Source: JADCRZ01 sp031399065 (GTDB lineage Bacteria; Bacteroidota; Bacteroidia; Chitinophagales; Chitinophagaceae). Taken from it: a DNA stretch of 64,000 nt. The position numbers and the translations under genes are program-made. Location of the stretch: contig JANNOM010000050.1 in assembly GCA_031399065.1 (NCBI GenBank), forward strand, positions 97,446-161,445, in the 5' to 3' direction. Below, piece after piece: positions 37,439 through 45,974 of this stretch. The notes under the pieces are model-generated. The model was not told the origin of the DNA, made no database searches, and saw only the letters and a program-made list of their open reading frames with translations. The first letter of the stretch is position 1; the number at the start of each line of letters is the position of its first letter.

Positions 37439-38008
37439 TTATTTTTCGGACAGGTAATGCAACAGCGCCAAACGGATTTTTCTGAGTGCAATCCGCATGT
37501 GCGTTTCGATGGTATTCTGGGAAATGTTCAAAATACCCCCCACTTCCTTATAAGAGAGACTTTCATCCTTAATCAGCCTGTAAACCATTCTGCACTGGGG
37601 CGGCAGATCTTTTATGCTTTCATTGATTCTTTTTTCTATCTCGGAGAGCATCAGTTGCGATTCCGGCGTTTGATGGGTATCCGGTTTGCCGGCCAAAAAG
37701 TCGTGTTCGCTTAATTGAACAGTATCCAGTTTCTTTTTTGAAAGATGCCGCAGACAGGCATTCTTCACCGATGTAAGTAAATATAGGTTCAGCTTTTCTA
37801 TCTGGGCCAGCCTGGTACCTAAATCCCAAAGATTCATCATCGTATCGGATACTATTTCCTCCGCTGTTTCATTATGGTGCACTATGCTGATGGCAAACCG
37901 GTGCAGGGATGTATAAAAATGATAAAAAAGCTGTTTATAAGCCTGTTCATCTCTCAGGTAAGCTATCCTGTTTTGAAGTAGTAGTATATCTTTTATAAGC
38001 AAGTTCAA
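37439..38008 (-). CDS. ECF RNA polymerase sigma factor, Bacteroidota type
   Basis: The 189-residue protein shows sigma-70 region 2 (YKQLFYHFYTSLHRFAISIV, EEIVSDTMMNLWDLG) and region 4 (LPPQCRMVYRLIKDESLSYK, EVGGILNISQNTIETHMRIA). It heads the reverse-strand sigma-FecR-SusC-SusD unit and presumably activates transcription of this locus when the receptor signals. 53 bases separate it from fecR. Confidence 0.93.
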   Translation of the reverse strand: MNLLIKDILLLQNRIAYLRDEQAYKQLFYHFYTSLHRFAISIVHHNETAEEIVSDTMMNLWDLGTRLAQIEKLNLYLLTSVKNACLRHLSKKKLDTVQLSEHDFLAGKPDTHQTPESQLMLSEIEKRINESIKDLPPQCRMVYRLIKDESLSYKEVGGILNISQNTIETHMRIALRKIRLALLHYLSEK

Positions 38009-38233
38009 TCGTTCTTTTTTTGCAGTCTACCGTTTTGTAGCCAGATTACAACTATAAATTTAAAGAAAAATAATAGTATGCTCCGCATATTTCGAAAATC
38101 TGCTTTCATCTACCCCCCGATATGGTGATGCAAAAACGCATTGTGGTCATTTATTCATCCTGCTTTTTAAATCATTTTTGGTGCATAAAATAAATAGGAT
38201 TACAAAACATTCATCAAGATTAAATACCGTTTT

Positions 38234-38710
38234 ATGAGCATTTCAGTTCTCGACGTAATTGTAATAGGAGGCGGCCATGCCGGGCTGAACATGAGTTATT
38301 ACTTAAAAAGACACGGCCTTAAACACCTTGTTTTTGAGCGGGGTCAAATAGGAGCATCATGGATGTTGCAGCGATGGGATTTATTTAAACCAAACACGGT
38401 CAACAGCGTGAACGCCCTGCCAGGATTTGAATGGAAATCAGATGACCACAATGGCTTTAGTACTGCGCAGGAGTTTGCGGACATGCTTAAAACATCTATA
38501 AACTATTTTCGTTTGCCTGTTATTAAAAATGCCACAGTGGTATCCGTTAAAAAACTGGAGGCAAGGAATATATTACAGGTAACCGTAAAGGAACAAACCG
38601 CCTTAATCAATTATTACTGCCGCCAGGTTGTAATAGCATCCTGAACACAGAATGAAATAGAAATTCCTGCATTCGCCAGAAATGCAGGAATTGGAAAATA
38701 AAAGAATGTG
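38234..38710 (+). pseudogene. Truncated FAD-dependent monooxygenase (flavin monooxygenase family)
   Basis: A normal N-terminal FAD-binding fold is present: VLDVIVIGGGHAGLNMSYYL, VFERGQIGASWMLQRWDLFK, then NYYCRQVVIAS. The frame meets TGA at 38642-38644, exactly where the family has VVxATG. Past the stop the same frame still reads TQNEIEIPAFARNAGIGK before a TAA. Thus only about 150 of the usual 380-450 residues exist and the NADPH domain is gone. A stop mutation (for example GGA to TGA) plus loss of the 3' part fits best. Confidence 0.75.
38662..38692. terminator. Perfect hairpin between the pseudogene and the parvulin gene
   Basis: AATTCCTGCATT and AATGCAGGAATT pair perfectly (12 bp) around a 7-base loop. 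It lies inside the broken end of the monooxygenase gene and 70 bases beyond the stop of the reverse-strand parvulin gene. No strong U-tract on either side, so terminator function is uncertain. Confidence 0.35.
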
Positions 38711-38761
38711 TGTATAGCGGAATAGGCTTTACGATATAATAATTTTATGCTTGTAAATTCC

Positions 38762-39373
38762 TTACCGCCCGTTTGACCGCAGAACGGTTATATCTTTCTT
38801 TATCTGGTCATCATAGGTCTTTTTAACGATATAATGCCACTGCTTGTCAGATACATCTACAAAGAAAACATCATTCTTTTTATGATTTTGAACGGCATCC
38901 TGGAATTCCTTCGGCATCATTTCCGGCCCGAAAAACCAGCCTGTATCTCCCTTCGTGGTATTTCCATCCATAGTATATTCATCGGACAACTGTTCGAAGG
39001 GTACGCCGGAAGACGCTTTCTGAACGATTATTTTTTTCAGGCTGTCGATCTGTGGCATGGTAAGAGATGAGCCGTCCAGGAATATATAGTTCGCCCGGTA
39101 ATTGACGACTTCCGATGCTTCCAGCACTTTGTAGGTTACGTAGCCGACGGAAAACACATCTCCTTTTTTCTGACGTAATAATCGCTTCTCGATTAATGAG
39201 GAATCTTTGCCATAAGATAATTTCAATATCGTTGGCTTTAGCGCCGCATTCGCATCGATGTATTTTTGTGCCTCAGGCACCGTATTTATTTTTGCAAATT
39301 GTTCAGTCACGGTTGGCTGCGCGAAAATTGAACCTGTAACAAACAGCAGGATACCTGCGAGAATAGTCTTCAT
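38762..39373 (-). CDS. Exported parvulin-type peptidylprolyl isomerase
   Basis: A 203-residue protein with a signal peptide (MKTILAGILLFVTGSIFAQ). The parvulin region covers about residues 92-195: ANYIFLDGSSLTMPQIDSLK, FEQLSDEYTMDGNTTKGDTG, WFFGPEMMPKEFQDAV and FVDVSDKQWHYIVKKTYDDQ. These match the PpiC core (SxDxxxxxxGGDLGWF type). It would help fold exported proteins in the periplasm. The N-terminal segment (YIDANAALKPTILKLSYGKD) is a short helix region; no chaperone domain of SurA is present. Confidence 0.8.
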   Translation of the reverse strand: MKTILAGILLFVTGSIFAQPTVTEQFAKINTVPEAQKYIDANAALKPTILKLSYGKDSSLIEKRLLRQKKGDVFSVGYVTYKVLEASEVVNYRANYIFLDGSSLTMPQIDSLKKIIVQKASSGVPFEQLSDEYTMDGNTTKGDTGWFFGPEMMPKEFQDAVQNHKKNDVFFVDVSDKQWHYIVKKTYDDQIKKDITVLRSNGR

Positions 39374-39530
39374 AATTTTATTTTTATTCGGGTGCTGATA
39401 TTTTTAAAAGCATCTTTGATTATCAATGACACTAACGCACCATTATGAAGGTACTACATTTTAACAAAAGCGGATTTGATACGGATAGGGTGTATCCGTT
39501 AAAGTATTCAAAATATTGGTTGCTTACGCC

Positions 39531-39749
39531 TTACGCATTATCGGCAATCTGGGGTGAAATTTCTCTGGAGAGCCCGCTATCTCTGGCCATGGGTGCCATT
39601 CCGGTACCGGTAGCTTCAGAAAAAGGGAGCCTGTTACGGATATCCCTTGCACGTTGGGAAAGTTTTCTGCGGGTATTACTTCCTTTATCGGGTGCTATAA
39701 GGATACCTATAATTATCCCCGCTATAAGTGTGTTACTGAATTTGGACAT
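39531..39749 (-). CDS. YtxH-domain small protein
   Basis: A 72-residue protein starting MSKFSNTLIAGIIIGILIAP: a short membrane helix followed at once by APDKGSNTRRKLSQRARDIR, the YtxH pattern (glycine helix, APxxGxxTRxxL, amphipathic basic helix). These are stress-related envelope proteins of unknown mechanism. A longer forward-strand frame over the same bases (39445-39822) has no family resemblance and is considered a shadow. Confidence 0.7.
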   Translation of the reverse strand: MSKFSNTLIAGIIIGILIAPDKGSNTRRKLSQRARDIRNRLPFSEATGTGMAPMARDSGLSREISPQIADNA

Positions 39750-39803
39750 AATTTCATTTTACCAATTGTATGCATTTCTTATGCCGTGGCATGTTTTAAA
39801 ATT

Positions 39804-39850
39804 ACCCGCCGGGCTTAACTAAGCCGTTTTGCAATGGCATCCCGGCGGGT
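39804..39850. repeat. GC-rich inverted repeat
   Basis: ACCCGCCGGG and CCCGGCGGGT form a 10-bp perfect stem enclosing 27 bases. GGCTTA-AC-TAAGCC, beginning with the last two bases of the left arm, is an alternative short hairpin, so two exclusive structures are possible. It lies upstream of the YtxH gene in an otherwise AT-rich gap; it may be a terminator or a repeated palindromic element. Confidence 0.4.
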
Positions 39851-39965
39851 TGGTACCAGGAGGTAACTTGAATTTATATTAATTCGTTTCTATGTTCCGC
39901 CCTTTTTGCGAGCAAAATTGAATACGTGTACCGTCTCAAAACTCCCCGCAAATGAGGTAACCGGC

Positions 39966-40379
39966 TTACGGAAAAAGATATTCAACACTTCCGGTTAACG
40001 CTCCGCTTCCGGTTGGTGTGGCCGTCTTAACGAGTACGTCATTTACAAAAATCTGGAGCGTAACAGAGCCCGAGCCGCTGGCAGTAAAACCAAGCTGGGC
40101 GAGATCGCCTTTCTTATTGATCGTTCGGTTGAATTTAGTGGTAAAAGGGAAGCTCCGGTCAATGAGTGTAGTATAAGCGGCGGTTTCATTGATATACAGT
40201 ACAGTTCCCGAATTGACCCCTGCAGAAGCGATGGCTTTGTATTCTATGGAAACTACCTTGGGATAACCACCGGCACCGGCAGGGGAATCATCATCCTTCT
40301 TGCAGGAGTTAAGCGACAAACACAATATAACAGCTGACAGAGTGAAAAACAGATAACGGATTCTTTTTGACATTTTCAT
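39966..40379 (-). CDS. Small lipoprotein, MmpS-like fold possible
   Basis: The 137-residue protein has a lipoprotein leader (AVILCLSLNSCKKDDDSPAG). The mature part of about 100 residues has strands KVVSIEYKAIASAGVNSGTV, FPFTTKFNRTINKKGDLAQ and VTLQIFVNDVLVKTATPTG, ending SVEYLFP. The order resembles small MmpS-like lipoproteins seen in Bacteroidota, but I cannot prove the family. A candidate promoter box is at 40417-40424. Confidence 0.6.
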   Translation of the reverse strand: MKMSKRIRYLFFTLSAVILCLSLNSCKKDDDSPAGAGGYPKVVSIEYKAIASAGVNSGTVLYINETAAYTTLIDRSFPFTTKFNRTINKKGDLAQLGFTASGSGSVTLQIFVNDVLVKTATPTGSGALTGSVEYLFP

Positions 40380-40416
40380 AATTTTTTGGGTTATTATTTA
40401 TTAAGCATTGAAACAG

Positions 40417-40424
40417 CAAAACTA
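40417..40424 (-). promoter_or_regulatory. Candidate -7 box for the lipoprotein at 39966
   Basis: On the reverse strand this reads TAGTTTTG, matching TAnnTTTG, 38 bases upstream of the start codon, the same distance as in the DoxX gene. Confidence 0.4.
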
Positions 40425-40553
40425 CCCGCATGAGGGCTCTAAAACTATCCCTGAGCACCAGTATTTATTTATACCTGTTTACCAGTATTTTTCGATTACA
40501 GTAAGGTAACTGGCAGGATTCTGCTATTTTTAATGTTTTTGATATCAGCTTTG

Positions 40554-42562
40554 ATGATAAAATTTGCAATAGCCGTTTTTATTTTATTGTCTTCCGTATA
40601 TACCGGGACGGGCCAGTTACTGTATTCGCTGGACGACGATACTGCCCATATAGCCAAGGTGGAAAACATACTCCATAAAACTATTTCGGATAGTGTAAAA
40701 GCCTACACCAGCCTTAAGTTGTCCATTATATGCAAGCTGATAAACGACACGGTAAAATCAAAAAGTTACCTAAAGCAGGGAATTGAATTAAGCGAAAAAT
40801 ATCCATTCCTGAAAGCTGCCTCTTACTTTTATAAGGCCCATGCATTATACGAAAAAAGAAATATCCCGGCCATCGAACATCATTTGATGAAAGGAGATTC
40901 TCTACTGGCTTCATTTATGCACACGGAAGCGTTTAAGTTAAGAGGTTATATATGGCATGCATTCGGAATCTTCCAGCAAATAAAAGGGAACGAAAAAGCA
41001 GCCATGGACGCTTTTATAAACAAGGCCCTCGTATATGCCAAACGGTCGGGCGACCCTTTTCTGCAGGGAAACATCAATAAAGCCATAGCCATCGTATTTA
41101 TGAATGCAGACCAGCGCCCAAAAGCCCCGGATACCTGCGAACAGCCATTGAGTATATGGAAAGTTCAGGCCGCGACAACCCTACACGGCTGGAAAACATA
41201 GTTGAAACCTATATCACATCCGCCGAAAACTATAATTACAGCAATTTGCTGGATTCTGCCAGGATACAGTTGGATAAGGCGAAAGCCATACTGTCACCCA
41301 AACCCCGGTCTAATCTTTATCTCCCTTATTACTTTGCGGAAGGAACATATTATGATAGAAGCAAACAATATAAAAATGCTATCAGCAGCCTTGATAGCGG
41401 AATAGCACTCGCCCGGGACCCGGCTTCCCGGTTTCACGCCAATAGGCTTAAATACGCTAAGTTCAAAACCCTGTCCAACAGCAATAACCTGTCCGCTGCC
41501 ACCCAGGTAATGCAGGATCTACTGAAAAGCCCGCTTGTTTTTACGGCAGACAAGAAACTATATTATAAAGAACTGTACGGCACCTATGCCCGGTTAGGTA
41601 ATCTGCCCGAAGCGTATCGCTGGGCGGAGCGATATATATCGTTGAGCGACAGTATGTATAAAGAAAAGTCACAAAACGATATCATTGAGATGGAAAAGAA
41701 ATACAATGATGCCGAAAATCAAAAAAAAATATCCCTCCTGCAGGCCGATAAAGAAAAGGCAGTACTTACTTCCAGAAACAACAGGCTGCTGGCCTGGCTT
41801 CTCGGAGGGTCATGCCTGTTCCTGCTGGCTCTATCCGTGCTGGGCGCACTATACCTGGGAAATACGAAAAAGCTTGCCCGTCAGAAAGCAATCAGCTATC
41901 AGCAACAACTAAACGAAGTGAACCAGCAACAGCAACTGCAACTGGCGCAGGCACTCCTGCAGGGAGAAGAAAGAGAGCGTAAACGGCTGGCGGGAGACCT
42001 GCATGACGGCCTGGGGGGTATGCTTGCCGGGATAAAATTTAATCTTACCAGGATTCCTCCTAATAATGAAGTTGATTTGTTTACCAGGAATATGGCGGTT
42101 GTTATTAACATGCTGGACAAGTCGGTCAATGAATTACGCCGTATCGCCCGTAACCTGATGCCCGAAACACTGCTTAATTCGGGCCTGGAGGCGGCCCTGA
42201 AGGATATGTGCGAATTGCCGCTGTCTGAAAACGTTAAGATAGATTTCCAGCCCTTTAATATCGAAAAAACGATACCCCCGGAGATGCAGGTCACCATTTA
42301 CAGGATAGTACAGGAATTATTGACCAACGCAGTGAAACATGCCGGCACTTCTTCCGTTCTTGTTCAATGCAGCCAGAATAAACATGTATTTTATATTACG
42401 GTAGAAGATAATGGCAAAGGATTTACTAAAGAAACCAGCGGCAACGGAATAGGACTGGCAAACGTAAAACACCGGGTCGACTACCTCAAAGGCAGCCTTG
42501 AAGTATGCTCCGCCCTTGGTGAGGGAACCACTATTAATATTGAATTCAATGTCGGCACTTAA
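40554..42562 (+). pseudogene. TPR sensor histidine kinase split by a one-base frameshift
   Basis: A signal peptide (MIKFAIAVFILLSSVYTGTG) and TPR-like helices (HALYEKRNIPAIEHHLMKGD, IWHAFGIFQQIKGNEKAAMD) run in one frame to a stop at 41199-41201. A second frame continues the same helical text from about 41129 (YLRTAIEYMESSGRDNPTRL) through more TPRs and a membrane helix (LLAWLLGGSCLFLLALSVLG). It ends in a HisKA_3/HATPase kinase (ERKRLAGDLHDGLGGMLAGI, TNAVKHAGTSSV, VEDNGKGFTKETSGNGIGLA). Adding one C to the CCCC run at 41125-41128 would restore a single protein of about 670 residues. As it stands, the second part (from 41156) lacks a signal peptide. The response regulator gene overlaps the end. 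Confidence 0.8.
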
Positions 42563-43199
42563 AGAAATTATAAAAATAGCCATTGTAGACGACCACCCCA
42601 TAGTAATGGAGGGACTTCAGAAAATTCTGATGCAGGCTTACAGCTATGTAAGTACGATATGCTTCACCACCGGAAATGAATGCCTGCAATATATCATGAA
42701 TGCGGAGGATGAAATGGATATCATTTTGCTTGACATTACTTTGCCGGATATAAATGGTATAGACCTCTGTAAAAAGATCAAAACAATTTCACATAGCACC
42801 CGCGTGCTGGCTTTCAGCAATCATAACGAAAGAAGCACCATTATACGAATGCTTCAAAACGGTGCCAGCGGATACTTGTTGAAGAACGCTTCCGCAGACG
42901 AATTGGTTGGCTGTATCAATGAAGCACTTGATGGCCAGATCTGCCTGAGCAGGGAAGCAAAAGAAATAATGGCAAGACCCACTCTACAGGACTTAAGAAC
43001 CCTGCCCTCACTAACCAAAAGAGAAAAAGAAATTCTCCGCATGATAGCAGACGGTAAAACAAGCGCTCTTATCGCAGAACAATTAAACTTAAGCCTCTTC
43101 ACCATCGAAACGCACCGCCGCAACCTGATGCAGAAGTACGAAGCAAAAAACATGACTTCGTTAATCAAGATGGCGATGGAAAACAGGCTGCTGTCCTGA
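42549..43199 (+). CDS. LuxR/NarL-type response regulator
   Basis: The start at 42549 overlaps the kinase end by 14 bases, which signals translational coupling. The 216-residue protein has a receiver domain (IKIAIVDDHPIVMEGLQKIL; phosphoacceptor Asp about residue 62 in DIILLDITLPDI; LKNASADELVGCINEAL). A LuxR HTH follows (LTKREKEILRMIADGKTSAL, NLSLFTIETHRRNLMQKY). It is intact even though the partner kinase gene carries a frameshift. Targets unknown. Confidence 0.93.
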   Translation: MSALKEIIKIAIVDDHPIVMEGLQKILMQAYSYVSTICFTTGNECLQYIMNAEDEMDIILLDITLPDINGIDLCKKIKTISHSTRVLAFSNHNERSTIIRMLQNGASGYLLKNASADELVGCINEALDGQICLSREAKEIMARPTLQDLRTLPSLTKREKEILRMIADGKTSALIAEQLNLSLFTIETHRRNLMQKYEAKNMTSLIKMAMENRLLS

Positions 43200-43208
43200 A
43201 AGTAAAAT

Positions 43209-43230
43209 AACAACCGAATACCCGGTTGTT
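43209..43230 (+). terminator. Hairpin after the response regulator gene
   Basis: AACAACCG and CGGTTGTT pair perfectly (8 bp) around a 6-base loop, 10 bases past the stop codon. It is a likely terminator of the kinase-regulator unit although the following T run is short. The remaining gap to 43700 has no recognisable gene. Confidence 0.5.
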
Positions 43231-43700
43231 AGTCTATTCGAATGTTTATTCAAGAAGTGAGCAATAAAAGCTACCCGGCCACCATACCACCCGCATACCA
43301 TATAAACATCGCATTGTATGGCATAAGCGTTAATATAATTTCACCTGCTGACGGATAAAATTTAACCCTTATCCTAATCTGGAAGACGCAATGTAAGTTA
43401 AGAATTCCGCATCCTCTTCTGATTTAAAAAAGCCACTTTCCAACCTGAATCCCCCCGAAAACGCTGGTGGAGTTTTTCTGCCTGAAATAGTAAGTAAAAT
43501 ACTATAAGGCTGGGTAATCTGAGTAAAAATGGAAGAATACGGCTAAAAAGATGAGTCAAAGGGTGCTTATTTTTCATTTGATATTATTTGGTAATGGTAA
43601 ATTAACTAATCAGTATGACTACAGTGTTAATAACCCGTTGTCAGGTATTATCTTATTGTTAACTCATGGATGCGTAGAAATATACCTGTAGATTGCGTCC

Positions 43701-44045
43701 ATGATAGTTCAGCTCGTTAACAAAGATGGGGCACCTCTTGCCTACCTTAATAAAAATGCGATCTGGCAGTTTGACACCAATAAGTTACTGGGCGTAATTC
43801 TGGGTAAATGCGTATTCAGTCAGTCGGGCCGCCCCATCGGCATGCTCAGGCATAGAGCGGTGCGGAATGCAAAGGGCGAACTGATTGCCATGCTCTCCCT
43901 CCAGGAATCCAAATGGTCGCTGGCACCCACTCAGGATAGTTCTCCCGTTTGGGAAATGATCCGTCACATCAAAGATCATGGCTGCGTATTGGAAACTAAA
44001 GAAGGGGAATGGTCGAATCAGCCGTTGGAAGAAGTTCTTTCCTGA
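43701..44045 (+). CDS. Small beta-repeat protein, possibly 4-fold beta-flower type
   Basis: A 114-residue cytoplasmic protein with short repeated strands: VQLVNKDGAPLAYLNKNAIW, KLLGVILGKCVFSQSGRPIG, MLRHRAVRNAKGELIAMLSL. The repeated pattern of G-x-P/L-x-A/G-x-[LI] resembles small beta-flower proteins, but I rate the family as a guess. It lies between the two-component genes and a DUF1579 gene without obvious link. Confidence 0.5.
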   Translation: MIVQLVNKDGAPLAYLNKNAIWQFDTNKLLGVILGKCVFSQSGRPIGMLRHRAVRNAKGELIAMLSLQESKWSLAPTQDSSPVWEMIRHIKDHGCVLETKEGEWSNQPLEEVLS

Positions 44046-44165
44046 CATTTCAATTTTACTCATCCTTTATCTTTAGGCCGCATCTTATAGGTCACCCAGT
44101 TTTACTCACCTATTTCTTCTTAGAAAATCTGATAAAAAAAGCTAACTTTAAAAAAACTATTTATT

Positions 44166-44735
44166 ATGAAACGTTTAATACTTATTTGCCTGCCGGCATT
44201 ACTGCTGGCATCTAATGGCCTGATGGCTCAAACAGAAGCTGAAATGAAAGCATGGATGGCTTACATGACACCCTCCGACATACATAAAATGATCGCTAAG
44301 AGCGATGGCGAATGGACCACAGCAATGACTATGTGGATGGATGCTAAAGCTAAACCTGTAACCAGCACGGGAACCTGCACCAACAAAATGGTAATGGGCG
44401 GCCGCTACCAGGAGTCCTTTTATGCAGGCGACTTTATGGGTTCGCCGATGGAAGGCAAAGGCACGCTTGCTTACGATAATGCCAAGAAAGCATTTCAAAG
44501 CAGCTGGATCGATAACATGGGCACAGGTATCATGTTTCTTACAGGTGCCTGGGACGATGCCACTAAAACAATCAACTTTTCCGGCGTTATGACAGACCCC
44601 GCTACCGGGAAAGACATGAAAGTGCGCCAGACCCTTAAGATAGTAGATGATACACATCATGTAATGGAAATGTATATGTCGGGCGAGGGCATCAGCGAAT
44701 TTAAAAGCATGGAGCTGAAGTTTACTAAAAAATAG
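44166..44735 (+). CDS. DUF1579 exported protein
   Basis: A 189-residue protein with a signal peptide (LICLPALLLASNGLMAQ) and a DUF1579 domain: KSDGEWTTAMTMWMDAKA, CTNKMVMGGRYQESFYAGDF, then FQSSWIDNMGTGIMFLTGAW and TLKIVDDTHHVMEMY. The family is a periplasmic beta-barrel-like lipocalin relative of unknown function. The metallophosphoesterase gene starts 13 bases later, suggesting an operon. Confidence 0.85.
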   Translation: MKRLILICLPALLLASNGLMAQTEAEMKAWMAYMTPSDIHKMIAKSDGEWTTAMTMWMDAKAKPVTSTGTCTNKMVMGGRYQESFYAGDFMGSPMEGKGTLAYDNAKKAFQSSWIDNMGTGIMFLTGAWDDATKTINFSGVMTDPATGKDMKVRQTLKIVDDTHHVMEMYMSGEGISEFKSMELKFTKK

Positions 44736-44748
44736 CGCTATCAGATAT

Positions 44749-45591
44749 ATGCCCACCAGGAGATCTTTCATTACAAATACCCTGAAAGTAGCGGTAATTG
44801 CCGGCATAGCCGATCCGTTTTCTTACTTGATGGCCGCTCCGAAAAACAAAACAGCCCCGGCGTTAAAGCTTCGTGTAGTATTGGCTTCCGATGGCCATTA
44901 CGGCCAGCCGGGTACGGATTACGAAATCAATCATACCAACCTGGTAAACTGGTTAAATAAAGAACATGCTGTAAAACCCCTTGATTTTATAGTACTGAAC
45001 GGCGACCTGGTTCATGATAAACCTGAATTACTGTACGAACTGAAAACAAAACACTTAAGCCGGTTAGATATACCTTATTATGCCGTTCCCGGTAATCATG
45101 ATCACGCAGATACCGCTTTGTGGAAATCCGTGTTCGGGTACGAAGACAATCATTCGTTCGAAACGAAAGGTATTCCGTTTATAATGGCCAATACGTCTAA
45201 CGCCAAAGGAGAATATATTTGCCCCGATGCTGCATACCTTTCAGCTTCGCTGGAAAAATACAAAAACAGGAAGACGGTCTTTATCGTATTGCATATTCCT
45301 CCGCATCAATGGACGCCGGAAAATACTTTTTATAAGGAATGCCCGGACATACTGGCGCTGATACAAAAGTATCCTAACGTTAAAGCCATATTCCACGGTC
45401 ACGATCATAGTATGGATAGCGTAGTATATACCGGTAACAGGATTCCTCATTTTTTTGATGCCCATTACGGAGGCAATTGGGGTACGGCATATTACGGATA
45501 CCGGGTAGTGGAAATAAATATGCAGGATGAGATCTATACCTATCAGGTAAATGCAAGCAAGAGCCCGGTATTGAATACTCAAAAATTGTAA
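44749..45591 (+). CDS. Exported calcineurin-like metallophosphoesterase
   Basis: A 280-residue protein starting MPTRRSFITNTLKVAVIAGI, a Tat-type twin-arginine leader. The metallophosphoesterase motifs are in order: LASDGHYG, LNGDLVHDKPE, VPGNHDHADTAL, LHIPPH and FHGHDHSMDS. These bind two metals. It probably hydrolyses a phosphoester in the periplasm; the substrate is unknown. It is co-directional with DUF1579. The gap to 45974 holds no gene that I recognise. Confidence 0.88.
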   Translation: MPTRRSFITNTLKVAVIAGIADPFSYLMAAPKNKTAPALKLRVVLASDGHYGQPGTDYEINHTNLVNWLNKEHAVKPLDFIVLNGDLVHDKPELLYELKTKHLSRLDIPYYAVPGNHDHADTALWKSVFGYEDNHSFETKGIPFIMANTSNAKGEYICPDAAYLSASLEKYKNRKTVFIVLHIPPHQWTPENTFYKECPDILALIQKYPNVKAIFHGHDHSMDSVVYTGNRIPHFFDAHYGGNWGTAYYGYRVVEINMQDEIYTYQVNASKSPVLNTQKL

Positions 45592-45974
45592 CCGAGTCAT
45601 TTCTTTAACAGGAGTACATGATATCAACCAGTATACCTGGCTATCATTATAATTATCAGGCAGAAATGGTGGTTAACAGTACATGTATGCCCCTCAATAG
45701 TAGCGTTGAACCGACTCCTAACCAGTATATCCGGATTGCTCAACACTTAAAATTCTTTTGATAAGTTTATTAAAACAATGTACCTTAACCTTACTATATT
45801 TACCCATCAAGTTCTATTTCCCGCTATCACGATTGCAGATTATCTGTAAGCATTTCCTCCGTACTCTTTTTCCAATATCCTGTACACGTATCGCATGGTG
45901 GTATTTACCGTCATTACACTATGCTTAGTCATTTACTAATCGGTCATATTTATCTTAACCTAAAAATCAATCGT

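Noticed and set aside
39445..39822. Forward-strand 125-codon frame
   Set aside because: It covers the YtxH gene on the other strand and has no family resemblance or leader.
40554..42562. Programmed frameshift in the kinase gene
   Set aside because: No slippery heptamer, and a plain one-base loss in CCCC explains it more simply.
43231..43700. Possible mobile-element scar in the gap after the response regulator
   Set aside because: No terminal repeats, no transposase text and no target duplication could be found.
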